64,000 nt of DNA from Miscanthus floridulus (Eukaryota; Streptophyta; Magnoliopsida; Poales; Poaceae): NCBI RefSeq assembly GCF_019320115.1, contig NC_089589.1:21786580-21850579 (forward strand), read 5' to 3'. The notes under the pieces were generated by a model, which was not told the DNA's origin, searched no databases, and saw only the letters and a program-made list of their open reading frames with translations. A program made the translations under genes and the position numbers. Below, in pieces: positions 34,244 to 46,301 of this stretch (positions within the stretch are counted from its first letter, which is position 1; each line of letters begins with the position of its first letter).

Positions 34244-36830
34244 AGGAAGAAAGAATCCATCTCCGGCATGTTTGTCAATATGTATAGAAAAGCAACCTTG
34301 TACTCCTTGTTTGAGAGCTCATGAATACCTCTAGGGCTCATGCAACGACCCGGGCATTTAAAAATATCAAGGTCACATGTACTTTGAAATGAAGATGCAC
34401 AATCATCATAGCGAGGCACCTTATTTCTCACAGATGGAGCATGTGGTCTAAAATATAGACTTAGTGTATTTGCAGCCTCTTCAACAAGAAATGCCTCAAC
34501 AATGCCAGCCTCAACACGAGCCTTATTTCTTACTTTTTTCCTAAGTTTTTGGATACACCTACGATGAGAGAGCAACGTATTACAGATAGCAACTTACGGT
34601 CAGTGACATAAATAAACTAGTTATTTCAATATTTCTAGATTTACCTCTCATATGGATAGCACCAACGTGCTAGGACAGGACCACCTAATCGTGCTTCATA
34701 AGGCAGATGTACGATGAGATGTTGCATAACATTAAAGAAACCAGGAGGAAATATCTTCTCCATTTTGCAAAGAAGCACTGCAACATTCTCTTCCATAGAG
34801 CGGACAACATCTTTTCTAAGCTCTTTGGCACACAATTGCCGATACAAGAAACTAAGCTCAGCCAAACAACGCCACACATTATCTGGCAAAAACCCACGAA
34901 ACACTACAGCAAGCAACCTTTCCATAAAGATGTGATAATCATGACTTTTTAGTCCAAAAACTTTCTTTTGCTGCAGATTCACACCACGCTTCAGATTGGA
35001 TGCATATGAGTCAGGGAACTTCAAATCTTTGAACCATTGCAGGATGGTTGGCTTAACATCTTTGTGAACGCTAAATGGACCTCTAGGCCTATTCCACTGC
35101 CCATTGCTCTTTTGCACCAAATGCATGGAAGGACGATTACATATAATAGCCAAATCTAGCCTAGCTTTCACATTATCTTTGCTCTTTTCAGCTATGTCAA
35201 AACATGTGTTCCATATGGCTTCACCCATATTATTTTCATTATGCATCACATCAATATTGTGTGGAAGTAGCAACTTGTGGAAATATGGAAGCTGCCTAAA
35301 ACAAAGTGCATGTGTCCAATTGTGCGATTTACCATAGGTTAGTGTATCACCAGCAAACTGGTTCACATGGGCTTGCACTTCCTCCCCTGTTAAGTACCTA
35401 GGAGCCTCATCAAACACCATGGTGTTCTTGCGAAAAGCATTAGCGTCATATCTAAATGGATGATCTTCAGGCAAGAAACGCCTATGGGTATCAAACCAGC
35501 AAGCCTTACGACCATTAGGGAGTAGGAATCCTCGACAACCACACCCATATGGGCATGACAACCTACCATGGGTGCTCCAGCCTGCAAAGTCCCCATAAGC
35601 CATAAAGTCATGTACTGACCAAAAGTAGATTCCTCTCATTGTAAACTCCTCCTTCAACGAAGCATCCCACGTTGTGACCCCATTCCATAGTTCTTGAAAT
35701 TCATCAACTAAGGGCTGCATTAAAATGTTCAATTTTCTACCAGGATGCTCTGGACCAGGAATAACAAGGGCGAGAAAAATATACTCAGACCTTAACAGTG
35801 TGCCAGGAGGGAGGTTCAGTGGGGTCACAAAGACTGGCCAACATGAGTAAGGCGCAACATTCACATCAAATGGTTGGAAACCATCTGTTGCTACTGCAAG
35901 GCGCACATTTCTTTTTCCTTTGCAAATTCTGGATAGTCCACATTAAATTGTTGCCAAACCTCTCCGTCACAAGGGTGCACCATCTTACCACTTGTTGTGG
36001 GACTATATGATCTCATTAACTTGGCTGTGTCCCCATGTAGATATAGCCTTTGCAGCCTATCTGTGATTGGAAGATAGCGCAAAACTTTGCGTGCAACCTT
36101 TGTTCGCCCTTCCTTATACCGATTTTCAGCACAAAAATCACATTTTTCTTTTTCCTTGTTATCTTTGTAGAATAGCATGCAATTGTTATAGCAAACATCA
36201 ATTTTGATATATTGCATACCAAGACCCTCTAATAATTTCCTAGATTGGTAGAAGTCATTAGGTAACTTGGAGTCAGGAGGAAGGAGTTCATGTACTATGC
36301 CTAGTATATCATCATATTCTGCGACGGACATGTTGTACCGAGACTTCATAGCAATCAAGCGAGCTATGGCTGACAAGCGTGTGTGTGTGGTTCTATCATG
36401 CACTAACTCATCTGCACTAGCAACCATCCTATAAAAAGCTTTGGCATAGGCTGTTGGTTCAGCATCCAGTATAGGTGGATGGTGCCCAGCAAGGTCAACC
36501 AACATTTGATCCATCTGATCAACTTCATCAGTGCCCTCTCTATTGCCCACACCATCATATCCATCATGTGAAATAAGCCCCTCACCATGCTCAGTCCAAG
36601 TTTCATAGTCTTCCTTAAAACCATACCAACACAAATGCATCTCTACAGCTAATCTTATATGCCTAAAGTAGTTCCCGACATTGTGCACAAGGACACTTAA
36701 TAGTATCATTTTCAGCTACACCAGGAATTGAAAATGCAATATTCAAGAATCCATTGGTTCCATCAACCCATTCATTTGAGGGAGCTTTGCCACGTTGCCA
36801 ACCATTATACATCCATGTTCGGTTTGACAT
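34244..36830 (-). pseudogene. CACTA TNP2-like transposase with two frameshifts
   Basis: It starts at Met 36830 (MSNRTWMYNG, a transposase-associated domain) with a CPCAQC zinc motif. A one-base frameshift in a run of three C at 36674-36676 follows. The next frame gives NYFRHIRLA and CDFCAENRY, up to a second one-base shift in the T run 35912-35916. The third part has the Transposase_21 core (WPVFVTPLNLPP, CPYGCGCRG, HNIDVMHNENN) and a DUF4218-type block HLPYEARLGGPV ending WCYPYER. A GT-AG intron (34559-34644) leads to IQKLRKKVRNKARVE and a GRCMSPRG segment, with a donor GTATGT at about 34243. Both shifts lie in homopolymers, so they may be base-call errors. A DUF4216-like C-terminus was not seen. 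It would cut the CACTA ends. Confidence 0.88.
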
Positions 36831-38449
36831 ATTAACTAATTCTGTTTCAAATATTAATATATTAGATACCACAACAAAGGAAGCTCAATTATTTTTAGAG
36901 CAAGAACGGACATTCTAAACTCAGACAAGTGGGCACACAAGTAGAATTTAGCATAACAACATACAACAATTTTATGCAGTGAAGAAATAAGTGTACCTTG
37001 AGTCTCAATCAGAGGTCCTCAACAATTCTTTAGTCTTGAAAGTAGTACACAGCAAATCCAATAGGAAGCTTCAGTCCTTGCCGCCCAAAGACTTCACTGC
37101 AGCACTCCTTCCTTAGCCCAAAATCTTCAATGCAGCACTCCGCTTAGCACAAAATCTTCACTGCAGCAAGGACACGCAAATAAATAGATGTCACAACAAT
37201 GACAACTGCATTATTCTGGATGAAAGGACAAATATTCCGAAAATCATACAAGTAGACACTCAAATAAACCGTAGAATAACAGGACATCATATTCCAAAAA
37301 TCATACAAGTAGACACTCAAATACAACTGCATTATGATTCAATCTCATTTGTTGTACGGCGTTTCCTAAAAAAAAGGTCGTACAACGTGGCCGTGGGTTA
37401 GGCGCAAGTGCACAACTGAGCAATATATGTATCATATATATCTTAGTTGTTATGCTTATGCACTGCTTTTAATTGTATTTATCTCACATATATCATACAC
37501 TAGCTCATTTGTTCTCAAATTGGCATATTAGTTCTTTTATATCTCTTGCATATGTTGAATTAATGAATTATATATTATGTCACTACAAACTGCTACTGGA
37601 CATAAGAAAACATCCACCTAAAATTTCTAGCGAGCTCCGTCACTGGACATATCAATACATCCACAGCAGCACAGCTCAAAGATTTCATTTGTCAGCTAAA
37701 CATTTTCACCTAGAACACTTCAGTCTTCAGTCTTCAGCATCCAACAGATCATAAAGCTCAAATCAAAAAATTTCCACACAAATCTAAGCTCTCAGGAACC
37801 CTACCGCTACGGAGCCTGCATCTAAATCCTCTTACGCGACGAGACGAGTCTCACTTACCAGGACAGCGTGGATCGACGGGTGACCGGAGCCGAGCTCGCC
37901 TGAAGGTTGTAGCACGGGACCCCAGCGGACCTAGGCAAGAGCACGGGAGAGGGCGCGGCCGCCGGCGAGCTAGGTAGAGGGAGGGCGCTCAATCAGTGGC
38001 AGTGGCCGGCGGGGAGCTAGGAGAGGCGCGGATCTAGAGGCGAGGAACTTCGGGAGACGCTGAATCGGCCGACGGCATGGTTGCGGAGGTCCTGCGGCGG
38101 CGCTGCAGCGGGGCATGCGGAGCGGCGGCGGCTGGGTGTGTGCCGCGGCAGCGGCGGGGCGTGCGGCGCTGCGGTGGCGGCGGCGGGGCGGGCGGCGCGC
38201 GTGCGTGACGAGCCGCGAGCGGGCGCCGCTTGCGTGCGGGCGGGCATGTGGCGGAGTTGGGGGCGGGCGTGTGGTGGAGTTGGGGGCGGGCGTGTGCGTG
38301 TTGGGGGCGGCGGGCAGCAGGTTAGGGTTAGGAGTCTTTTGCTTTTTTTTTATTCATTAATGTATTTTCATTTCGTGACAACGCGCCAACACCGAAACGA
38401 ATAGCGCGAACGCCAAAATGAGAGCGCGAACCCCAAATCCTAGTGGTCG
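36831..38449 (-). other. CACTA 5' region upstream of TNP2
   Basis: 36831-37800 is AT-rich and holds direct copies of a block around ACAAGTAGACACTCAAATA (37248-37266 and 37304-37322) and a repeated CTTCACTGCAGCA motif (about 37090-37165). 37850-38330 is very GC-rich and is the likely promoter and 5' untranslated side of TNP2. The frames there are long only because of GC content. Confidence 0.5.
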
Positions 38450-38760
38450 TTTCAATTTTTCTGTGCGTGTGTATGTTTTTTCTGTGTGTTTTAAAAAAAA
38501 CCGACAGAATAATATCAATTTTACTGTGCGTGAACATAATTTTTCTGTGCGTATCGAGACCACCGACAGAATAATTGAAATTTTTCTGTGAGTGTGAAGT
38601 TTTTCCGTGTGTATATTGCCACGCACAGAAAAAACATATCATTTTTCTGTGTGTTATTGTATTTGTCTGACGGGATTATTTGAAACGCACAGAATAATTT
38701 TAATTTTTCTGTGCGTATCGCCAAAAACGCACAGAAAAAATAATCACACACAGAAGAAAA
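38450..38760. repeat. CACTA right subterminal repeat array
   Basis: Dense ATTTTTCTGTG and CACAGAAAAAT-type units, matching the left array in motif and spacing, end at the right terminal repeat. Confidence 0.88.
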
Positions 38761-38776
38761 TGAGTTTCCAGTAGTG
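38761..38776 (-). repeat. CACTA terminal inverted repeat, right
   Basis: The reverse complement of the left 16-bp terminus, followed by GAG, the second half of the target duplication. Confidence 0.95.
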
Positions 38777-39060
38777 GAGGGTCTGGTGTGGGGTGACGTA
38801 CTCGAGAGTTAGCTAGATTTTATAATTTTCAGGTCCGAGGCAAAAATGCCAAGACGTGAATCAATCTAGACGCGTCATTGATATAAAACCATATCACAGT
38901 CGTGTCTAATTCATATATCACAGACGTATTTTCTTGATCCGCGTCTCTGATATATGCCTTCATACAACTAGTTTCTTTGGGGACCAACACATCAGAGACG
39001 TGCTTATTAGATGCGTCTATTATCACATATCATAAGCTCGGCTCAATTTCATGTAACTGG
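38777..39060. other. No gene; possible non-autonomous element
   Basis: Several related blocks around CAGACGTAT, CGCGTCTCTGATATATG and CAGAGACGTG occur in both orientations (38870-39020). They suggest a small inverted-repeat element, but I could not define its ends. Confidence 0.3.
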
Positions 39061-41335
39061 AATGGGTGTCTGCTATTTGCTTTTTTTTACATAGTGTTTA
39101 ACATGGAATCTGTTATTCACCCAAGTGGTTCAAGGTGATGTCTCATAGGCATGATTCGTTTTTTTTACATCAATTCTAGTTCAATTAAGGGAAGAGAAAA
39201 ATAAAGATAAGTGACGGATCTTTGTTTTTGTGGAAATTGGTCATGATAAAATGACGTAATAACTAGGACACATGGTGCTCCATTTCACCCAAAGCATGTC
39301 CAGTAATAGAACTAGCAAAACTAACTACCCAAAGAGCACTACTCGCTCAAACAAGCCAACTACCACCTATGAGCTATATTCACAGTTCACAGTACCAATG
39401 AACATTTCGTGCAAGATATGTATATATTTGGTTATTAAATGGATTCAGGTACAAAGAAATAAAACACCCGTCAGCAATTTTCATTGAGAACACCAATTAT
39501 AACATAATAAAAAGTAGCACTGGTGCCAGTAATATGACCATATATATATTGTGTTGGCCTCCTAGCTCGAACAACGTGTAAAAAATGCCAACACCACAAG
39601 AATGTAGAGTAGAGGGAGAAGAGAGGTGTACAAGAGTTAGGAAGAAACTGCCATTCTGGGTTAAGAATAGGAGGTAAAGTGAAATTTCGTGTCACTGAGG
39701 TTACAAATGGAGGGACGGGGCACACGACACAGAGAGGAACCTGGCACCCCAAACAGTGTGCCAGACGTACAAATCCTAGCTGCGCCCCTGGAAGTGACGG
39801 ATATTAGAGGTATATGATACCGAACTATCTTCTATCAATCGATGCAATATTGTGTGCCGCCATCGACGATGAATCCTTGCCTCCTTGGGAGTTCAACTGA
39901 TCTTTGCCAACAAGAAATGGTGGTCAAAGCCACCAATGTACTGGTCGCTGCACTGCTGCAGCTGAGCTCCAGTCAAGAAATTCCAATGGGCTTGTCATGT
40001 TCCTTCCTCTTCTCTCCGCCATTACTCTTGTTCAAATCATTCCAATGATCCGCTATAGGTTGCTGAAGAATAATAGATTTTGGTAAGGATTGGAAAGGGC
40101 TTGTGTGTGTGTGTGAGAGAGAGAGAGAGGGAGAGAGAGGTGAGGGAAAAGACAGCGTGCGATATCTTACCTGTGACAAGACCATGTGATCTGCTCGTGC
40201 AATTGAGGGTGAAGCCGTATGGAGCATGAGGCAACTCTTTTTGAGTCTTCGAGTTCAATGATGTTTGTCGGGGAAGACGAATTGTCCAGTCAAGGCACTG
40301 TCCATGAAGCAAATACAGCAGAGGAGCAGCATATCAATTTTTAATGGGCTAGTATCCGATTACAGGGAAACTGATCACTGACCGTGCTGAAACAAACACA
40401 AGTAATGTATGTAATTTGTTTATGTCACAAAAATCACGAACCAAATACTATCCTATTACATGCTCCGTGAAGGGTATTCACGGGTAATTAACTTGTCACT
40501 CCTACGACTAGGGCTTGTAGATTCACCCGTTGGTATCCATAAGATTGTCCCTGCCTGTATTGATGAGTTTGGATGACTCGCAATGCTTCATCTTCTCTGT
40601 GTGACACTCAGATCCCTGGCAGACAAATGCTTGTCCAATATGGGATCAACTAGCTACTTTGTTGCAGATATATTCACGGTGCTGATAGACAAACCTTCAT
40701 TGCAAGATATGGGTATTTATTTAGACGATAGAAATAGAAAAGCACCTACCAGCAATTGTCAATATACAACAGTACTGATAAGAAAAAATAAGTAATCACC
40801 TCCAGCTCAATATATATACGGTAGTACATGGCCTCCTGTTCCACCTCTATCTCAACAAAGTGTCCAAACAAATTGGCCAAAGAAAGAGGATAGATGGATG
40901 AATAGTAGAGCTGGAAACAAAGGCGCATGCATGATTTGTAAGGAATGGGAGGCCAAAGGAAAATGGACACTATACCTAGTCTGAGGGCCAACTGAAGTGC
41001 ACATCCTGGCTAAAGTCTGAGTTTGTCCACTTGCTGATTGGATGTGGGAATGTGGCTCTTCAGTTCAATCACTTTTTTTCTGAGATGCCCTCTGCCGGAT
41101 AGGGGAACCAAGCTGATGAATGATTACCAGGCTGCGTAGTACCAGATTGGTCAATGGTGATTGGGGGCTTGCTGCAATAATAAAATTAGTGAGAAAGAAG
41201 CATGAAGGATCTGAGTCTTGGTGCCATGAGTGGCATTAATCAGATAGAACTGCTTGACCTCGACAGTCAGCTGTGTCGGAGTGTTGGTCTGCTAGACTTG
41301 GTCTGCTCTGTCCTCATCTCCATGTTATTCTCACA
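39061..41335. repeat. Repeat X, copy D
   Basis: This aligns with the copy B blocks at 20490-20560, 20640-21130, 21250-21545 and 21750-22600. It is more diverged, with a (GA)n/(GT)n tract at 40106-40140 where B has a GT/GC tract. No gene is supported. Confidence 0.7.
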
Positions 41336-41339
41336 ATTT

Positions 41340-41585
41340 GAAAGATGGTATCAGATTCCTCGTCCACCCTGATTCCGATCCCTCCACCACCACTTCATGC
41401 AGTTCCAGGCTTCCCGTGGCACCGTGGACCTGAATTTGAAGCCGGTTCTCGATGAATTCGGCTGCCAATTCGACAACCACGACGCCAAGTGGGAGCGTTG
41501 CTTCGCCAACTTGTACTTCGCTCGCGTCGCCCGCGATACCGTCATGGACCAGTGCTTCACGGCACTCGAAATTGCTTACTGAAGG
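41340..41585 (+). other. Orphan coding-like fragment
   Basis: A GC-rich, codon-like block stands inside AT-rich repeat X. From 41397 it stays open for 61 residues (MQFQASRGTVDLNLKPVLDE at the start, with a Cys-Ala-Asn-Leu-Tyr motif in the middle) and ends at TGA 41580-41582. It breaks the junction between copies D and E and has no counterpart in copies A to C. Just before it, TGGTATCAGA (41347-41356) recalls a tRNA-iMet primer site, but no LTR end precedes it. It may be a captured exon or a retroelement gag scrap. I cannot name it. Confidence 0.35.
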
Positions 41586-42510
41586 GTATTATACAACAGT
41601 AATTAACTTGCCACTTAATGACTAGCACTTGTTGGTTCACCCATTGTTATCGACACAGATGGTTGCTCACATTGATGAGTTGGGATGACTAGCAATGCTT
41701 GATGTTAATTGTGACAGTGTCAAATCATTGCTGCTGGCAGACACGTGATAGTCCAATATGAGATAAGGGCATTCGTGGTGCAGATGAGCAATCCTTCATT
41801 GCAAGAGATATGGGCATTTAGATGAATATAAATGCATAGCAACATAATAACACCTACCAGAAATTGGCAATGTATATACCATTGATAAGAAAAAGCAAAT
41901 AATCACCTCCAGCTCAATATAAATACAGTAGTGGTCTCCAGTTCCACCTCTAGCTCAACAAAGTGTGACCAAAATAATGAGGATAGCATTGGCGGCCAAA
42001 AGAAGGAGGATAGATGGATGAATAGTACAATTAGAAATAAAGGCTCATGCATGATGTGTTGAGAATGAGAGGCCAAAAGGAAAATTGACACTACCTAGTC
42101 TGAGGGCCAACTGAAACACACGTCTTGGCTACGGTCCGAGTTTGTCCTCGATGACAAGGGATGTGGCAATGTGGCTCTTCAGTGCAATCCCTACCAAAAT
42201 TTTTTGGGCAAAGCTTTCTAGCATACTGGTGTTGCAGCATCGGTCATCATTAAAGGGGCTCGCCATCACTGAGAACACAGTTGTGTCCACTTTAATTTGT
42301 GGACTGAATGCATAGAATTTTCCATCCTATGGATATATGTAGAGGCATTTTATCTTGCTCCATGCTGCCAAACTTCAGCGTTCATGTTGAATATACAGTC
42401 AGATGGTGATACACTATGGTCTGGTGAGGTGGTACCGATGTGGATGAACAGAGACAAAGAAAACAAGATGATCAAAATCACAATGGTGTCGAAACAGATA
42501 TGAGCATATG
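41586..42510. repeat. Repeat X, copy E
   Basis: This aligns with 18361-18703 plus 20000-20420 in copy B, and so shows repeat X before the CACTA insertion and tandem duplication. No gene is supported. Confidence 0.75.
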
Positions 42511-43402
42511 ACTTTAGTAAAAAGAATAGATAATATAATACTTAATTGTATGGTGGACCTAATTTACTCTAGATAATATACGCAGTGTTTAACAAGCAAA
42601 TGCGTTTTTTAGACATATGATTCAATCTAATGTCCATATGTAATCTGATTCATTTGTTTATTACACTCGATGATTTAGTAGATGCACATATCCAGTTTGG
42701 TGACCACGATAATTGTGACAGGACTATCCATGTGCTATTTATTTTCCCTGCAAAAGAATCGCATCAAAAGTATTAACACTATTCTAATTATGAGAAGAAC
42801 ATAAAAACAATTGATGGATCCTTTTTTTTCAAATTAGTTATTATGATAACCACGTAACTAGGACACTTGCGCTCCAGTTCACCCAAAGCAAGTTTGGTAA
42901 TAGAACTAACCAAAAAAAAAACTAAGCAACAATACTACTTGCTCAGACAATGCAAGCTATATGTGCCAATCCGTTATTGTCAATGCAACCTCCCGACTCA
43001 CAGCTCAAACCTTACCCTGTGATTCCATCAGAGTCCAACTAAGAACTTACCAGAATGCACAACAACTTATTGTGTGATTCCATCAGAGACTCCAACTAAG
43101 AACTTCAAGGATTAGCCACCATTGCCGAGTGTGTCCCATATCATAGCCTCTTTATCACATGAGAAGGAAGATGATGACGCCAAATAAAATGGCAACATTT
43201 CCATGCTCATGATTGGCCAACCATATGCTGCGGCATTATGTTATTGATAAGGTGAAAGTTGCGGCATTATGTTATTGGCCAACCACATGATCATTGTTTC
43301 TATTCATTTTCTATGTTTCACACAATCTAGGACATGACATATTTAATTCTATAGAACTAGATCTGTTCTAGAAATAATGGAATTATAGCTTTTGTCTTGA
43401 GA

Positions 43403-43536
43403 CAAACCATCTTATGTTTGACCATGTTTGTATACAAATATCAATACCTATGATACTAAATAGTACACCTTCTACATTGTTTTCATAGATATGTTGATAA
43501 TTTTTCTTATAAAATGGTCAAACATAAGATAGTTTG
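43403..43536. mobile_element. Stowaway-like MITE (copy F)
   Basis: The 23-bp arms at 43403-43425 and 43514-43536 are inverted repeats with one mismatch, built on CTTATGTTTGACCAT. The sequence between is AT-rich and non-coding. Longer flanks resemble the AGTCAAACTAT part of grass Stowaway elements. The true ends probably lie further out. Confidence 0.65.
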
Positions 43537-45129
43537 ACTTAGAACTAGAATAAAACTGCCTTCTTTCTTGAGTGAGGTGTTAGACGCTAACATACAAAAC
43601 TATAAATATATACATCATACTAGTCTTCTCTCATTCTACAAGTATGTGGAGCCCACTCAATGGAGTTTGGGTACTCAATTACGTTTTTTTATGCCAACTA
43701 TCAGGCATTTCTATTCACATTTTCCATGCAAGAATGGATATTTGGTGAGTAAATGGATAGGTACAAAGAAATAAAACACCTATCAGCCATTTATATTGGG
43801 AATAAAAACATATTAAAAAGTAGCACTGGTGCTAGTTTATATAATGTGTTTTCCTCCTCGAACAGCACGTAACAAGGGCCAGCAGATGAATGTAGAGTAG
43901 AGGGAGAAGAGAGGTGTACAAGATTTAGGAAGAAACTGGTAGTTTGTGTGAAGAATAGGAGGTAACAGGAAATTGCACATCATAGAAGTGATGGCCATTA
44001 GAGTTAGGAAGAAACTATTAGCTTCGATCAATCAATCCAAATTTCTTATAGTCCACCCATTTCCGCCAACATGGAACCGCGTTGAAAGCCTGCCTCCTCT
44101 CCCTCCCTAGTTTTTTGCTTTCTCTCCCTCCTCCCATTCATGGAGCTCTACAATGTAAATGCGATAATGAGCTCAGATGCAAACTAAAACCATCGTCAAA
44201 CCATAGAGAGCCTAGCCACCTCGTGTAATCAATCCAAATCACGTAGAAGTTATCACAACCCAACTCATGTGGATTGTAGTGCATCCAAACAAGCTGGTTG
44301 CGTGGTATGAATATGGATGAATAGAGACAAAGAAAACATGTTGATCAAAATCACCATGGTCTCCAAACTTATATGAGCAGGTGACCATACTAAAAGAACA
44401 GAAAATGTATGGAGTGTTTAACGTGGAATCTGTTATTCATCCAATGGGTTCAGGCTGATGTCTCAATGGCCTAATTCGTTTCTTTTTGCATCAGTGCTCA
44501 TATGTCGAATTTCCTGGCTACAACAATTGTTGTATGCATGCATGTGCCACTGATTTGTCCACCCAAATAGGTGAAGAAAATAAATATAAGTGATGCATTT
44601 TTACTTGTTGAAATTACTCATGATAACCATATAACTAGGACACGTGAGCTCCATTTCACCCAAAGCTAGTTTGGTAATAGAACTAACAAACGTAACTACC
44701 CAATTAAACAACACATACTACTCGCTTAGACAAACTAAAGTGATCTGATATTGCCAATGCAACCACCTGACTCACAGCTCAAACCTTACTCTGTGATTCT
44801 ATCAGAGTCCAACAGAGTACTTACCAGTTAGTAGAACCCCAACTAAGAACCTGAAGGATTGGTCATCGTTGCCTAGCCTGTCCCATCATAGCATCTCTAA
44901 CATGAAACAGCTGGGCATATATGGCTGACCCTGTGCTCATCAGCCATGCTCATCAGCCAACCAGATGCTCCACCATTAAGTTGCTGATAAGGCAAAAGTT
45001 GCAATAAGCAGTCAATCTGCGTGTAACTCAATGTTTCTATTTATTTTCGAAGTTTCGCAGAATCCAGGGCATGACACATTTTCAATTCTACAGAACTATC
45101 TCTGATCTACAAATAATGCAATTCTAGCT

Positions 45130-45365
45130 TTTGCCTCGAGAGAGCAAGTTTGTATAAAGATATCACAATCTATAATTAATTTGACCAAGTTCATATAAAA
45201 ATATTGATATCTAACAAAATAAGTATCATTATTAGGTTTATTGTGTAATGAACTTTTATAGTACACCTGCTTTTTGTTTCATAGATATGTTGATATGTTT
45301 TCTTGTAAAATGATAAAATCAAACATAGGATAGTTTGACTTAGAACAAGAATAGAACTACCTTCT
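45130..45365. mobile_element. Stowaway-like MITE (copy G), diverged
   Basis: The right arm around CAAACATAGGATAGTTTGAC (about 45324-45343) and the flanks match the copy in F, while the left arm is eroded (TTTGACCAAG at about 45180). The equivalent position in two repeat copies implies insertion before their duplication. Confidence 0.5.
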
Positions 45366-45498
45366 TTCTTTGGTGTCAGTGGTAGATGCCAACATACGAA
45401 ACTATAAATATAAACACCATGCTAGTCTTCTCTCATTGTACAAGTATCTGCCAATCTGGAGCTGGTTCAATGGAGTCTGGCTACTTATAATTAAGTAG

Positions 45499-46301
45499 CA
45501 CTACTACAAAAAGGATTTGTAGCAATGCCCCCTTTTTCCTTTTTATAGGGGCGGCTCTATATTGAGCCGCCCCAACAAATGGTGCCCAAACGAGCTGCCC
45601 CTACAAATTCATTTGTAGAGGCTGCTGGTGTTATCAGCCGCCCCTACAAATAGACGCCGAATAGTGAAAATCAAGCACTAAAATTCGAATTTTTTCAAAC
45701 AACCTCGGATGGAGAAATGATAAAAATAAAAGTTGTAGATCTCAAAAAGTTATGAAACTTTGTTGTTTACAACTTTTTCATTTGAAATCATTTACTACTT
45801 GAAAATGTTGTTTGAAATTCAATTCTGAAATTGTTAAAGAACTCTGATTTCTCTTTTTAATCTCTGGCTAAAACATGTAACTAGTCTTTCTCCCTCATAC
45901 TAACTTCAAATTTGATGATTTTTTTCCTAAAAGTTTCTAAAATCATACTCTATCAATTTATTGTGTTCTTACATATATTATTTCGTCCTTTCATGTGACT
46001 GTGTTTTATGAATTTGAATTTTGAATTTCATAAAATGGCAACTTCAAACATCATTTTGAAACATTAAATGATTTTAGCTGAAAAGTCATGAACATAAAAG
46101 TTGTGGAACTCGTCAGACTTTTATTTTGGTCATTTCTTCATTCAACAAAGTCATAGTAACATTGTTCATAAAATTTACATCTCTCGTATAGTTTCATAAA
46201 TTATAAGAGAGATATATAAAATTTGTGAACAATGTTACTACCACTATGTCGTATGAACAAAATAAAAGTTGTAGATCTTGGAAAGTTATAGAACTTTGTA
46301 G
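45499..46301 (+). mobile_element. CACTA element, left end
   Basis: It starts CACTACTACAAAAAGG, preceded by TAG. The subterminal region has palindromic GGGGCGGCT and AGCCGCCCC units with CTACAAAT, a motif set common in grass CACTA elements. From 45700 there are direct copies of AAAAGTTGTAGATCT-like blocks (45730-45750 and 46264-46280). No gene is visible before the LTR insertion at 46302, and the right end is beyond the nest or lost. Confidence 0.7.

Larger units (their letters stand above)
30194..38776 (-). mobile_element. Complete CACTA (En/Spm) DNA transposon
   Basis: This 8,583-bp element is bounded by perfect 16-bp inverted termini CACTACTGGAAACTCA (30194-30209 and, reversed, 38761-38776) and a 3-bp target duplication GAG (30191-30193 and 38777-38779). 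Both ends carry dense short repeats. Two genes lie on the minus strand in the usual order: a TNP2-like transposase first, then a TNPA-like DNA-binding protein. A GC-rich segment precedes TNP2 at the promoter end. TNP2 has two single-base frameshifts, both in homopolymer runs. Confidence 0.95.
42511..45498. repeat. Repeat X, older copies F and G
   Basis: Two diverged copies in tandem. Both have the AACTAGGACAC block (42855-42867 and 44633-44644) and matching Stowaway-like MITEs at equivalent places. Copy F runs from about 42511 to 44270 and G from about 44280 to 45498. No coding region is recognised. Confidence 0.6.

Noticed and set aside
38017..38404. Ala/Gly/Arg-rich frames upstream of TNP2
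   Set aside because: Pure GC-rich composition on both strands, in the expected promoter and leader region.
41347..41356. TGGTATCAGA as a primer-binding site
   Set aside because: No LTR end precedes it and the last bases do not match the tRNA.
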